Part shown: positions 15,982-25,498 of the stretch, one piece after another | How the letters are laid out: each line of letters starts with the position of its first letter | Numbering within the stretch: the first letter of the stretch is position 1 | Origin: Paraburkholderia flava | Lineage (GTDB): Bacteria; Pseudomonadota; Gammaproteobacteria; Burkholderiales; Burkholderiaceae | NCBI RefSeq assembly: GCF_004359985.1 | Contig: NZ_SMRO01000003.1 | Span: 1,100,206 to 1,164,205, forward strand | Direction of reading: 5' to 3' | Length of the DNA stretch: 64,000 bases | Position numbers and translations under genes: made by a program | Notes under the pieces: model-generated | What the model saw: the letters and a program-made list of their open reading frames with translations, nothing else | What the model was told of the DNA's origin: nothing | Database searches by the model: none

Positions 15982-17406
15982 ATGACCTCCCCACGACTTC
16001 GCTCAGGAGCACCCGTGGCACACGACGCAACCGCTACGCCTGTCGGCACGCTCGCCGACCCCTTCACCCCGCCCGCCGACTCCACCCTCTGGCGCAAAGA
16101 CTTCCTGCTCGGCGCAGCCACCGCGTCCTACCAGATCGAAGGCGCGATCCACGAAGACGGCCGCCTGCCTTCGATCTGGGACACGTTCTCCGCAACGCCC
16201 GGCAAGACGCTCGCCGGCGACACCGGCGCGGTCGCGTGCGATCACTACCACCGCTGGCAAGGCGACTTCGATCTGCTGACGCAACTCAACTTCGAGGCCT
16301 ACCGTCTTTCGACTGCATGGCCGCGCGTAATGGACGAAGCAGGGAAGCCGAACGCGAAGGGCCTCGACTTCTACAAGCGTCTGCTTGATCGTCTGAAAGA
16401 GAAAGGGCTGAAGACGTACGTGACGCTGTATCACTGGGACCTGCCGCAGCATCTGGAAGATCGCGGCGGTTGGTTGAATCGCGACACCGCGTACCGCTTC
16501 GCCGATTACGCGGACCTGATGAGCCGCGAACTGTCGGGCCGAGTCGATGCATGGATGACGTTGAACGAGCCATGGTGCTCCGCGTATCTCGGCTATGCCG
16601 AAGGCCGTCACGCGCCGGGTCTCACGGACGGCCGCTATGCGACGCAGGCGATGCATCATCTGCTGCTCGCGCACGGCCTCGCGATGCCGGTGCTGCGCGC
16701 GAACGATCCGCAGTCGCAGAAGGGCATCGTCGCGAACGTCGGTCGCGGCACCGCGAATTCGTCGAGTGCGGCCGATCAACGCGCCGCTCATCTGTTCGAG
16801 GTGCAGCACAACGCGTGGATTCTCGATCCGTTGTTGAAGGGCGAGTATCCGGAAGACCTGTTCGAACTGTGGCCCGGCACCGAGCCGCTGGTACTGCCCG
16901 GCGATCTGCGCACGATCGCCGCGCCGCTCGATTTCCTCGGCATCAACTACTACTTCCGCACGAACGTCGCGAGCGACGGTGCGCATGGTTTCACCGAAGT
17001 GCCGCTCGAAGGCGTCGAGCGCACGCAGATGGGTTGGGAAGTGAACCCGGACGGTCTGCGCGATCTGCTGACCGGTTTCAATAAGACCTACGACAACCTG
17101 CCGCCGATCTACATCACCGAAAACGGCATGGCATCCGACGATGCGGTCGTCAACGGTCGAGTCGACGACACGCAGCGCATCGCGTTCCTGAAACGCCACC
17201 TCGCGGCCGTCGATGCAGCCGTGAAAGCCGGCGTCGACATTCGCGGCTATTTCGTGTGGTCGCTGCTGGACAACTTCGAGTGGTCATACGGCTATGAACG
17301 TCGCTTCGGTGTCGTCCATGTCGACTACGATACGCAGAAGCGTACGATCAAGCACAGCGCCGAGCTGATCGCGAAGTTCCTCGCGGAGCGCCGCGCGCGT
17401 TCCTGA
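15982..17406 (+). CDS. GH1 beta-glucosidase
   Basis: 474 residues from ATG 15982; the upstream extension covers the operator and is not coding. Family 1 hallmarks: N-terminal F-L-L-G-A-A-T-A-S-Y-Q-I-E-G-A, acid/base T-L-N-E196-P, nucleophile I-T-E380-N-G, and the C-terminal W-S-L-L-D-N-F-E-W-S-Y-G-Y with F-G-V-V-H-V-D-Y. The retaining enzyme releases glucose from beta-glucosides such as cellobiose. No signal peptide, so it acts in the cytoplasm after uptake by the ABC importer that follows. First gene of the LacI-controlled operon. Confidence 0.95.
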   Translation: MTSPRLRSGAPVAHDATATPVGTLADPFTPPADSTLWRKDFLLGAATASYQIEGAIHEDGRLPSIWDTFSATPGKTLAGDTGAVACDHYHRWQGDFDLLTQLNFEAYRLSTAWPRVMDEAGKPNAKGLDFYKRLLDRLKEKGLKTYVTLYHWDLPQHLEDRGGWLNRDTAYRFADYADLMSRELSGRVDAWMTLNEPWCSAYLGYAEGRHAPGLTDGRYATQAMHHLLLAHGLAMPVLRANDPQSQKGIVANVGRGTANSSSAADQRAAHLFEVQHNAWILDPLLKGEYPEDLFELWPGTEPLVLPGDLRTIAAPLDFLGINYYFRTNVASDGAHGFTEVPLEGVERTQMGWEVNPDGLRDLLTGFNKTYDNLPPIYITENGMASDDAVVNGRVDDTQRIAFLKRHLAAVDAAVKAGVDIRGYFVWSLLDNFEWSYGYERRFGVVHVDYDTQKRTIKHSAELIAKFLAERRARS

Positions 17407-17487
17407 GTTCCCGCATAAGCCACCCGCAGCCACCCGCAGTTGGCATATCGATCTGATAATCCGGCGTACACGCCTGGAGGAGACGGA

Positions 17488-18726
17488 ATGAACGGTAGAA
17501 GAACAATCGTCCGCGCGATGGTCGCGGCACTCGCGTTGTACGGCGTCGTCGCGCATGCCGATCCGTTGAAGGCCACCGTGATCCATTGGTGGACCTCGGG
17601 CGGCGAATCGGCGGCGATCCGTCAGTTCGCCGATGCGTACAACAAGGCCGGTGGCCAGTGGGTCGACAACGCGATCGCGGGCGCCGACCAGGCGCGTGCG
17701 ACGGCGATCAACCGCATCGTCGGTAACGATCCGCCTACCGCCGCGCAGTTCAACACATCGAAGCAGTTTCACGACCTGATCGATCAGGGCCTGCTGAACA
17801 ACATCGATTCGGTCGCAGCGAAAGAGAACTGGAACGCGATCTTCCCGCAATCGATCCTCGACAGCATCAAGTCGAACGGCCACTTCTACGCGGCGCCGGT
17901 CGACATCCACATGCAGAGCTGGTTCTTCTATTCGAAGCCGGCGTTCCAGAAGGCGGGCATCACGCACGAACCGCAAAGCTTCGACGAACTGCTCGCCGAT
18001 CTCGACAAGCTGAAAGCGGCGGGTTTGATTCCGCTCGCGCTCGGCGGTCAGGCGTGGCAAGAAAAGATCACATTCGACGCGGTGTTCGCGAATGTCGGCG
18101 GCACGGATCTGTACCTGAAGGTGTATCGCGATCGCGACGCGAACGCGGTGAAGTCGGCAGCGTTCAAGAACGTGCTGACGACCTTCAAGCGTCTGCATAA
18201 CTACGTCGATCCGGGTTCGCCGGGCCGCAACTGGAACGACGCGACGGCGCTCGTCATCTCAGGCAAGGCCGGCGTGCAGATCATGGGCGACTGGGCGAAG
18301 GGCGAGTTCTCGGCGGCGCATCAGGTGGCGGGCAAGGACTTCGGCTGCTTCCCGGGCTTCGGTCCGCATTCGCCGTACATGGTCGCGGGCGATGTGTTCG
18401 TGTTCCCGAAGACCGACAACGCGAACGCAGTGAAGGCGCAGCAACTGCTCGCGACGGTGATGACGTCGCCGGCCGCGCAGGTCGCGTTCAGCGCACGCAA
18501 GGGTTCGATTCCGATCCGGCCCGACGTCGATGCGAGCAGCCTCGATATCTGCGCGAAGGAAGGCATGGAGATCATGAAGGACAAGTCGCGTCAGCTGCCT
18601 AATCCGGAGATGCTGATTCCGCCGGACCTGCAAGGCGCGTTGACCGATGTGATCACGAACTTCTGGAACAAGAACCAGTCGGTCGATGACGCGCAAAAGG
18701 CTTTCGCCAGCGCGTTGAAGAGCTGA
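17488..18726 (+). CDS. sugar ABC transporter substrate-binding protein (CUT1, GtsA-like)
   Basis: 412 residues from ATG 17488 with GGAGGAG eight bases upstream. Signal peptide ends near A-H-A-D (about residue 23). The mature start V-I-H-W-W-T-S-G-G-E-S-A-A and A-A-P-V-D-I-H-M-Q-S-W-F-F-Y are hallmarks of glucose/mannose-type binding proteins (GtsA group). The periplasmic protein captures sugar for the permeases that follow. Eighty-one bases separate it from the GH1 gene, with a tandem GCCACCCGCA repeat in the gap. Confidence 0.93.
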   Translation: MNGRRTIVRAMVAALALYGVVAHADPLKATVIHWWTSGGESAAIRQFADAYNKAGGQWVDNAIAGADQARATAINRIVGNDPPTAAQFNTSKQFHDLIDQGLLNNIDSVAAKENWNAIFPQSILDSIKSNGHFYAAPVDIHMQSWFFYSKPAFQKAGITHEPQSFDELLADLDKLKAAGLIPLALGGQAWQEKITFDAVFANVGGTDLYLKVYRDRDANAVKSAAFKNVLTTFKRLHNYVDPGSPGRNWNDATALVISGKAGVQIMGDWAKGEFSAAHQVAGKDFGCFPGFGPHSPYMVAGDVFVFPKTDNANAVKAQQLLATVMTSPAAQVAFSARKGSIPIRPDVDASSLDICAKEGMEIMKDKSRQLPNPEMLIPPDLQGALTDVITNFWNKNQSVDDAQKAFASALKS

Positions 18727-18734
18727 GCGGCGCG

Positions 18735-19664
18735 ATGTCGACTGCTTCGCTTCCGTTGTCGCGCCCACCTGGCCGACGCAAACCGCGTGGAAGGCGCGTG
18801 TCGTGGGCCGCGTGGGGCGCGTTGTTGCCGATGGTGGCGACCGTGTTGTTCGCGTACCTCGGCACGATGCTGTGGACCGCGCGCGTATCGATGAGCTTCT
18901 CGCGCACGTTTCCGTCCGGCGGTTTCGCGGGCGTCACGCAATACGTGCGGCTGTTCCAGAACGACCGCTGGATCGTGTCGCTGCAGAACATCGTCGTGTA
19001 CGGCGCGTGCTTTATCGTCGCGTGCATCGTGATCGGGCTGCTGCTCGCGATCTTCATCGATCAGCGCGTCGTTGCCGAAGGCGCGCTGCGCACGGTGTTC
19101 CTGTATCCGTACGCGATGTCGTTCGTCGCGACGGGTCTCGTGTGGCAGTGGATTCTCAATCCCGAACTCGGCGTGCAGCAGGTGCTGCACCGGCTCGGCT
19201 TCGAGCATGCGCGCTTCGACTGGATCGTCAGTCAGGACTTCGCGATCTACACGCTTGTGATCGCGACCGTGTGGCAGGCGTCCGGTCTCGTGATGGCGCT
19301 GCTGCTCGCGGGTCTGCGCGGCGTCGACGACGAGCTGTGGAAAGCCGCGCGTATCGATGGCATTCCGCGTTGGCGCGTCTACGTGAGCATCGTCATCCCG
19401 ATGCTCGGGCCGTCGATGTCCACCGCGTTCGTGCTGCTGTTCGTGATGGTCGTGAAGCTGTACGACGCGGTCGTCGCGATGACGCAGGGCGGTCCCGGCA
19501 CCGCGAGCGAAGTGCCCGCGAAGTTCATCATGGATTACCTGTTCGGCCGCGCGAACATCGGCCTCGCGTCGGCGGCATCGATGGTGCTGCTGGCAACCGT
19601 ACTCGCGATTCTCGCGCCGATTTTTTATGTCCGCAGCCGCGCGGCGTTGCGTAGGGAGGTTTGA
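18735..19664 (+). CDS. sugar ABC transporter permease (MalF/UgpA type)
   Basis: 309 residues, six membrane segments, and the cytoplasmic EAA loop around E-L-W-K-A-A-R-I-D-G-I-P-R-W-R (about 198-212). Inner-membrane subunit of the CUT1 importer. Starts eight bases after the binding-protein stop, and its TGA overlaps the ATG of the partner permease (ATGA). Confidence 0.93.
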   Translation: MSTASLPLSRPPGRRKPRGRRVSWAAWGALLPMVATVLFAYLGTMLWTARVSMSFSRTFPSGGFAGVTQYVRLFQNDRWIVSLQNIVVYGACFIVACIVIGLLLAIFIDQRVVAEGALRTVFLYPYAMSFVATGLVWQWILNPELGVQQVLHRLGFEHARFDWIVSQDFAIYTLVIATVWQASGLVMALLLAGLRGVDDELWKAARIDGIPRWRVYVSIVIPMLGPSMSTAFVLLFVMVVKLYDAVVAMTQGGPGTASEVPAKFIMDYLFGRANIGLASAASMVLLATVLAILAPIFYVRSRAALRREV

Positions 19665-20611
19665 TGAGCGCCGCACCGCCTTCATCGGCGTCTTCTTCAT
19701 CGTTGACACAGGACGCACCGCGCGAGCGTGCAGAGGGCCGGCGCCGTCCGCGCCGACGTTCGCATTTCACACCCGCACGTGCCGGTGTGTACGGCTTCCT
19801 GCTGATCGCCGCGCTGTTCTTCCTGCTGCCGCTTTACGTGATGCTCGTCACGTCGGTCAAACCGATGGCGGAGATCCGGCTCGGCAATCTGCTCGCGCTG
19901 CCCGTGCATTTCACGTTCGCACCATGGCGCGATGCGTGGGCGTCGGCGTGTACGGGGCTCGACTGCAACGGCATTCGCGTCGGCTTCTGGAACTCGGTGC
20001 GTATCGTCGTGCCGAGCACGATCGTGTCGATCATGATCGGCGCGGTGAACGGCTACGCACTGTCGTTCTGGCGACCGCGCGGCGCAGCGCTGCTGTTCGC
20101 CGTGCTGTTGATGGGCGCGTTCATTCCAGTGCAGGTGATGGTGTACCCGCTCGTCCGGCTGCTCGCGAGCGTGCATCTGTTCAGCTCGCTGCCGGGCATC
20201 GTGCTGATTCACACGATCTTCGGGATGCCGGTGATGACGCTGCTGTTCCGCAACTACTACGCGGCGATTCCGCTCGAACTGTTCAAGGCCGCGCGCATCG
20301 ACGGCGGCGGCTTCTGGCGGATTTTTCTGCAACTGATGCTGCCGATGTCGACGCCGATCATCGTCGTCGCGCTGATCATGCAGGTCACCGGAATCTGGAA
20401 CGACTTCATTCTCGGCCTCGTCTTCGCCGGCACGAACAACCTGCCGATGACCGTGCAGCTGAACAACATCATCAACACGACGACCGGCGAGCGTCTGTAC
20501 AACGTCAACATGGCGGCGACCATTCTCACGTCGATGGTGCCGCTCGCGATCTACTTCATTTCGGGGCGCTGGTTCGTACGCGGCATCGCTTCGGGCGCAG
20601 TCAAGGGATAG
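19664..20611 (+). CDS. sugar ABC transporter permease (MalG/UgpE type)
   Basis: 315 residues from ATG 19664 (a TTG one codon upstream is less likely), GGGAGG seven bases upstream. Serine-rich N-terminal tail, then six membrane helices and the EAA loop E-L-F-K-A-A-R-I-D-G-G-G-F-W-R. Second inner-membrane channel subunit. Start overlaps the stop of the previous permease, indicating translational coupling. Confidence 0.93.
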   Translation: MSAAPPSSASSSSLTQDAPRERAEGRRRPRRRSHFTPARAGVYGFLLIAALFFLLPLYVMLVTSVKPMAEIRLGNLLALPVHFTFAPWRDAWASACTGLDCNGIRVGFWNSVRIVVPSTIVSIMIGAVNGYALSFWRPRGAALLFAVLLMGAFIPVQVMVYPLVRLLASVHLFSSLPGIVLIHTIFGMPVMTLLFRNYYAAIPLELFKAARIDGGGFWRIFLQLMLPMSTPIIVVALIMQVTGIWNDFILGLVFAGTNNLPMTVQLNNIINTTTGERLYNVNMAATILTSMVPLAIYFISGRWFVRGIASGAVKG

Positions 20612-20613
20612 GT

Positions 20614-21777
20614 ATGAGCAACGTAGCGAACCAGGCGAACTCAGCGAATGTCGCGGTCCGCAATCTGAAAATCCAGCTCGGTGCGAATACCGTGATCGAC
20701 GCGCTCGATCTCGACGTGCAGGCCGGCGAATTCGTCGTGCTGCTCGGGCCGTCGGGTTGCGGCAAGTCGACGCTGCTGCACAGCATCGCCGGGCTGATCG
20801 ACGTGACGGACGGCAGCATCGAGATCGGTGGCGAGGACATGACGTGGGCCGATCCGAAGGACCGGGGCATCGCGCTGGTGTTCCAGTCGTATGCGCTGTA
20901 CCCGACGATGAGCGTCGAGCGCAATCTGTCGTTCGCGCTACGCATCAACGGCACGCCGAAAGCGGAGATCGAGCGGCGCGTGAATCGCGCGTCGGAGATG
21001 CTGCAGCTTGGGCCGTTGCTGCGTCGCAAGCCGGCGCAGCTGTCGGGTGGTCAGCGGCAGCGTGTTGCGATCGGCCGCGCGATCGTGCGCGAGGCCGACG
21101 TGTTCCTGTTCGACGAGCCGCTGTCGAATCTCGACGCGAAGCTGCGCACCGAACTGCGCCGCGAACTGAAGCAACTGCATCAGCGGCTTGGCGCGACGAT
21201 GATCTACGTGACGCACGACCAGGTCGAAGCGATGACGCTCGCGACACGCATGGCCGTGATGCGCGGCGGCGTGATCCAGCAGTTCGGCACGCCCGCCGAA
21301 GTCTATGCGCGGCCCGACAACCTGTTCGTCGCGACGTTCCTCGGCTCGCCGGCGATGAATCTGCTGCATGGCCGATTGCAACGCGACGGTGCGCGCGTGC
21401 GCTTCGTCACGCCGCAACTCGATCTCGACGTGTCCGCGTATCGCTTCGTGCGCGAGCCGACAGCGGCGGACGTGCCGTGCGTGCTCGGCGTGCGGGCGGA
21501 GGACGTGCGGATCGGTTCGCGTAGTGCGGAGAACAGCGCGGAGAACGGTGCGACGAACGGTCACGCGAACGGACAACCAGCAAGCCAAACGCAAGCCACC
21601 GTAACACTCGTCGAGCCCATGGGTAATCATCGGGTACTCTGGCTCGATTATCATGGCGTGCAGATTGCGTCGATCGATCAGGACAAGACGCCGGTCGCCG
21701 AAGGCGATACGGTCGCGTTCACGTTCGGCGACGCGCATATTTCGCTGTTCGACGAAGCGAGCGGCGCGCGCCTGTAG
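20614..21777 (+). CDS. sugar ABC transporter ATP-binding protein (MalK/UgpC type)
   Basis: 387 residues. Walker A G-P-S-G-C-G-K-S-T, Q-loop F-Q-S-Y-A-L-Y-P, signature L-S-G-G-Q-R-Q-R, Walker B V-F-L-F-D-E-P, and H-loop T-H-D. The C-terminal MalK-type TOBE/regulatory domain contains a Ser/Asn-rich insert around residues 305-330. Energises the two permeases. Starts three bases after the second permease stop. Confidence 0.95.
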   Translation: MSNVANQANSANVAVRNLKIQLGANTVIDALDLDVQAGEFVVLLGPSGCGKSTLLHSIAGLIDVTDGSIEIGGEDMTWADPKDRGIALVFQSYALYPTMSVERNLSFALRINGTPKAEIERRVNRASEMLQLGPLLRRKPAQLSGGQRQRVAIGRAIVREADVFLFDEPLSNLDAKLRTELRRELKQLHQRLGATMIYVTHDQVEAMTLATRMAVMRGGVIQQFGTPAEVYARPDNLFVATFLGSPAMNLLHGRLQRDGARVRFVTPQLDLDVSAYRFVREPTAADVPCVLGVRAEDVRIGSRSAENSAENGATNGHANGQPASQTQATVTLVEPMGNHRVLWLDYHGVQIASIDQDKTPVAEGDTVAFTFGDAHISLFDEASGARL

Positions 21778-21818
21778 CGCGTCGTCCGGCGGCGGGCAGC
21801 CTACCGGGGGGAGACGGT

Positions 21819-22877
21819 GTGGCAACGCTGAAAGACGTGGCGCAGCGCGCGGGGGTCGGGCTTTCTACAGCCTCGCGCGCGATTTCCGGCAAGGGCCCGG
21901 TGTCGGCCGACGCCGCCGCACGTGTGCAGGCCGCGATCGCCGAACTGAACTTCCGGCCTTCATCAATCGGCCGCGCGATGGCGACGCGCTCGCTCGGCAT
22001 CATCGGCATCTTCGTGCCGACCTTCTTCGGCTCGTACTACGGCACCATCCTCAAGCAGACCGATACCGAACTGCGCGACGTGAACAGGCATGTGGTCGTC
22101 GCGACCGGCTGCGGCGAGTCGTCGCCGCGCGAACAGGCGATCGAGGCGGTGCGTTTTCTGATCGACCGCGACTGCGACGGCGTCGTCGTGATCAGCCACG
22201 ATCTGCACGACGAAGACCTGATCATGCTGCACGCGCTGCATCCGAAGATGGTGTTCCTGAATCGCGGCTTCGATCAGCTTCCGGAAGCGTCGTTCTGCGC
22301 GGACCACTGGCGCGGCGGCGAACTAGCCGCACGCACGCTGCTCGACGCAGGGCATCGCGAGATCGCGGTGATCGCCGGGCCGTTCACTTCATCGGACAAC
22401 CTGATCCGTCTCGACGGTTTCTTCGCGGAACTCGAACGTGCAGGCATCGCGCGCGGCGACGTGACGACGATCGAATCGGACTTCTCGCAGGAAGGCGGCT
22501 ATCGCGCGATGGAGTCGCTGCTCGTGCTGAACCGGCCGTTCACCGGCGTCTTCTGCGCGAACGATTCGATGGCGGTGAGCGCGCTGTCGTGTCTGCAGCG
22601 CGCGGGGCTGTCGGTGCCCGGCGATGTGTCGGTGATCGGCTACGACGACGATTACTCGACGCCATACACGGCGCCCGCACTGACGTCGGTCCACATTCCG
22701 ACTGCCGAACTCACGAGCAACGCGGTGCGCTGGTTGTTGAACCAGTGCTACGGGACGAAGAGCGAGATCGTGAGGGAGTTTCCGGTGACGGTGACGATGC
22801 GGGATTCGGTGGGTGCGCCGCGTGCGGGTGGGGCGGCTACGGTTGGGGCGCGAGAGGGGAGGCGTCGCGAGACGTAG
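21819..22877 (+). CDS. LacI-family transcriptional repressor of the beta-glucoside operon
   Basis: 352 residues from GTG 21819, preceded by GGGGGAG. Helix-turn-helix T-L-K-D-V-A-Q-R-A-G-V-G-L-S-T-A-S-R-A-I-S at 3-23 and a periplasmic-binding-protein-like effector domain (G-I-I-G-I-F-V-P...S-V-I-G-Y-D-D-D). Likely binds the palindrome at 15919 and is relieved by a sugar. Last gene of the operon it is expected to control. The C-terminal tail is Gly/Arg-rich and probably disordered. Confidence 0.93.
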   Translation: MATLKDVAQRAGVGLSTASRAISGKGPVSADAAARVQAAIAELNFRPSSIGRAMATRSLGIIGIFVPTFFGSYYGTILKQTDTELRDVNRHVVVATGCGESSPREQAIEAVRFLIDRDCDGVVVISHDLHDEDLIMLHALHPKMVFLNRGFDQLPEASFCADHWRGGELAARTLLDAGHREIAVIAGPFTSSDNLIRLDGFFAELERAGIARGDVTTIESDFSQEGGYRAMESLLVLNRPFTGVFCANDSMAVSALSCLQRAGLSVPGDVSVIGYDDDYSTPYTAPALTSVHIPTAELTSNAVRWLLNQCYGTKSEIVREFPVTVTMRDSVGAPRAGGAATVGAREGRRRET

Positions 22878-23056
22878 TGTTTTGCTTCGCGGCGCTTGAG
22901 GCGCGCCCGGAGAAACGTCGCAAGACCTCGCATTTTGCTTCGTGGTGCTTCGATTGCAACGGGCGTCGGATATGTGCGGACGCCATACGGCCCTCGCATG
23001 CCAGCGCGCCGCTGTCCGTTTTGTATCGACGAGAAAAACGCACGCTCCCGCGCGTG

Positions 23057-24493
23057 TCAATGCCCCGCCGCTGAATCCGCCACCTCAGTCGCCGTATCGA
23101 CCCGCTTGCCGCGCGCGATGTCGTCGCCCGCATCGTGCGCGAGGCGACGCGTGACCAGCACCGACGCGAACGAACACAAGCCCACCACAAAGAACGCCGG
23201 CCAGAAATCCGACCACGTGAGTGTCGGGTGCCCATGCATTGAGCGTGTGATGTCCAGCACGATCCCCGCGATCGTCACGCCCAGGCCGAGCGAGATCTGC
23301 TGCACGACGCTGCCGAGGCTCGTCGCGCGGCCGACATCGCGGCTCTCGATCTGCGCGTAGGTCATCGAGTTGAGGCTCGTGAACTGCAGCGCCGGGAAGA
23401 ACCCGCCGAGCAGCACGACCACCCAGATGATCCACACCGGCGTGCCCGGAAAGAACAGGCCACACGCAGCGATCGCGATGCCCGAGAACACCGCGTTATA
23501 GATCAGCACCGTGCGAAAACCGAAGCGGCGCAGCACCGTCGCCGCGAGCGTGCGCATGAAGATGCCGCCGAACGCCGACGCGCAGGTGATCAGCCCGGAC
23601 TCGAACGCGCTCATCCCGTGGCCTTCCTGCAGCACGAGCGGCAACAGGAACGGCACGGCGCCGAGGCCGATCCGGAACAGCGAGCCGCCGAGCACGCTCG
23701 CCTGGAACGTCGGCACGCGGAAGAAGCGCAGGTCGAGCAGCGGCTGCCGCGCGCGCCGCGCGTACAGCACGTAGAGGCCGAGCATCACGAGACCGATGAC
23801 GGTCATCGCGTACGCGTCGCCGACCGGCATCAGCTCGCCGTCGACGAGCGACAGCCCCAGCATGAACAGCGACGCGCCGCCCGCGGACAGCACGAAGCCG
23901 GTCCAGTCGAGCGGACCGGGAGAGGGCTCGCGCGTGTTCTGGATGTGCTTGTTGGTGAGCCAGATACCGAGGATGCCGATCGGGATGTTGATGAAGAAGA
24001 TCAGCCGCCAGTGCAGGTACGTCGTGATGAAGCCGCCGAGCAGCGGGCCGGCCGCCGGGCCGAGCAGCGCGGGCAGGCTCAGGTAGTTCATCGCGCGGAT
24101 GAAGTCGGCTTTCTCCACCGAGCGGAAGATGATGATCCGCCCGACCGGCACCATCATCGCGCCGCCGACGCCCTGGATGAAGCGCGCGACGGTGAACGTG
24201 GCAAGCGAGGTGGACGCCGCGCACAGCAGCGAGCCGGCGACGAAGATGCCAATGGCGGTACGGAATATGGTGCGTGCGCCGAAGCGGTCGGCGAACCAGC
24301 CGCACACGGGAATGAAGACGCCGAGCCCGAGCACGTAGCTCGTCACCGCAATCTTCAGCGTGACCGGATCGTGCGCGAAAGCACGCGCCATCGCGGGCAA
24401 TGCCGTCACGATCACGTTGGCATCCACGCTCTCCATGAACATCGCGCACGCGACGATCAATGGGGCGATGAGTGCCTTCGGTGGAGGCTGCAT
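23057..24493 (-). CDS. DHA2-type MFS multidrug exporter
   Basis: 478 residues with about 14 membrane segments. The motif D-A-N-V-I-V-T-A-L-P in helix 1, G-W-F-A-D-R-F-G-A-R in loop 2-3 and G-P-A-A-G-P-L-L-G-G in helix 5 match EmrB-type drug:proton antiporters. Substrates unknown. No EmrA partner is adjacent. Ends 180 bases from the convergent LacI gene; the gap holds two imperfect copies of TTTTGCTTCGYGGYGCTT at 22880-22897 and 22933-22950. Confidence 0.9.
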   Translation of the reverse strand: MQPPPKALIAPLIVACAMFMESVDANVIVTALPAMARAFAHDPVTLKIAVTSYVLGLGVFIPVCGWFADRFGARTIFRTAIGIFVAGSLLCAASTSLATFTVARFIQGVGGAMMVPVGRIIIFRSVEKADFIRAMNYLSLPALLGPAAGPLLGGFITTYLHWRLIFFINIPIGILGIWLTNKHIQNTREPSPGPLDWTGFVLSAGGASLFMLGLSLVDGELMPVGDAYAMTVIGLVMLGLYVLYARRARQPLLDLRFFRVPTFQASVLGGSLFRIGLGAVPFLLPLVLQEGHGMSAFESGLITCASAFGGIFMRTLAATVLRRFGFRTVLIYNAVFSGIAIAACGLFFPGTPVWIIWVVVLLGGFFPALQFTSLNSMTYAQIESRDVGRATSLGSVVQQISLGLGVTIAGIVLDITRSMHGHPTLTWSDFWPAFFVVGLCSFASVLVTRRLAHDAGDDIARGKRVDTATEVADSAAGH

Positions 24494-24631
24494 GGACGAC
24501 GGGAGGTCACGGATGACGCGAAAGGGGAGCCGTGATTATTACATCGATGACAACGTTTGAGCAGATTCTCTGCGGGTATTTAATTGGGAAATCGGGTGCG
24601 GGGCGCGCGGAAAGGCCTGCGCACAAGCCCT

Positions 24632-24663
24632 AAAAAAATCGCGGCGCCCACGCGAGGCGCCGC
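24632..24663 (-). terminator. intrinsic terminator of the msrB-dipZ-msrA cluster
   Basis: On the minus strand, GCGGCGCC and GGCGCCGC form an 8-bp perfect stem with a seven-base loop, followed after GA by seven T residues. It lies 28 bases past the msrA stop. Confidence 0.85.
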
Positions 24664-24690
24664 TTCGTACGCGGAAAGAGAAGCGCGGGA

Positions 24691-25437
24691 TCAGGTCCCC
24701 GACACCTTCAGCAGTACCGGCTGATTGAGATACACATTCGGGAACATCTTCTTCAGCGAGCCGACCTTCGGCAGATCGTTGATCGCGATGTACGGATAAT
24801 CCGGATGCAGCGCGAGGAAGTTCTGGTGATAGTTCTCGGCTGGATAAAAGCCCTTGTACGCCTCGACGCGCGTGACGACTGGCGATGCGTATACGTGCGC
24901 CGAGTTCAGCTGCGCGATGTAGGCCTCGGCCACGTGACGCTGGTCTGCATCCATCGGAAAGATCGCCGAGCGGTACTGCGTGCCGTGGTCCGGGCCCTGG
25001 TAGTCGAGTTCGGTCGGGTTGTGCGCAACCGAGAAAAAGATCTGCAGCAGCCGGCCGTACGTGATCTGCGTCGGGTCGTAGACGATCCGCACCGATTCCG
25101 CGTGGCCCGTGTCGCCTTCGCTGACGGTTTCATATTGCGCGGTGCCGGCCGCGCCGCCGGTGTAGCCCGACGCGACCTGCGTGACGCCGCGCACGTGCTG
25201 GAACACGCCCTGCACGCCCCAGAAGCAGCCGCCCGCGAACACGGCGGTTTCGCTGTGGTTCGTGGGCGTGGCGGCTTTTTCGTCGACGGTGGGGGCGGGG
25301 ATTTTCGTGACGTCCTCGCCGGACTGCGCGACGCCGTGCCACGCCAGCGCGCCGAACGCGACGGCAACAGCCGCCGCGATGCGCGCCGCCGGGGAACGCA
25401 GCCCGCGCCGGGCTGTGGAGACAAAAGATGGGTTCAT
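24691..25437 (-). CDS. msrA: exported peptide-methionine (S)-S-oxide reductase MsrA
   Basis: 248 residues, longer than cytosolic MsrA because of an N-terminal membrane/signal segment (residues about 18-36). Catalytic motif A-G-G-C71-F-W-G, then E-S-V-R-I-V-Y-D-P and D-H-G-T-Q-Y-R-S in the active-site pocket. Repairs oxidised methionine S-sulfoxides in proteins, here on the periplasmic side. Ends with its own terminator; lies downstream of dipZ and msrB on the same strand, so it should receive electrons from the DipZ-like protein. Confidence 0.93.
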   Translation of the reverse strand: MNPSFVSTARRGLRSPAARIAAAVAVAFGALAWHGVAQSGEDVTKIPAPTVDEKAATPTNHSETAVFAGGCFWGVQGVFQHVRGVTQVASGYTGGAAGTAQYETVSEGDTGHAESVRIVYDPTQITYGRLLQIFFSVAHNPTELDYQGPDHGTQYRSAIFPMDADQRHVAEAYIAQLNSAHVYASPVVTRVEAYKGFYPAENYHQNFLALHPDYPYIAINDLPKVGSLKKMFPNVYLNQPVLLKVSGT

Positions 25438-25498
25438 GATCGCCGCTCCTTGAAGGGCAGGTTGAGTCGTATGTGTGGTTTAAACGTATGTCTGTCGA

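Noticed and set aside
22880..22950. Two imperfect copies of an 18-base TTTTGCTTCG element after the LacI gene
   Set aside because: Too short and too few copies to call a repeat family; no dyad or T-tract to make a terminator.
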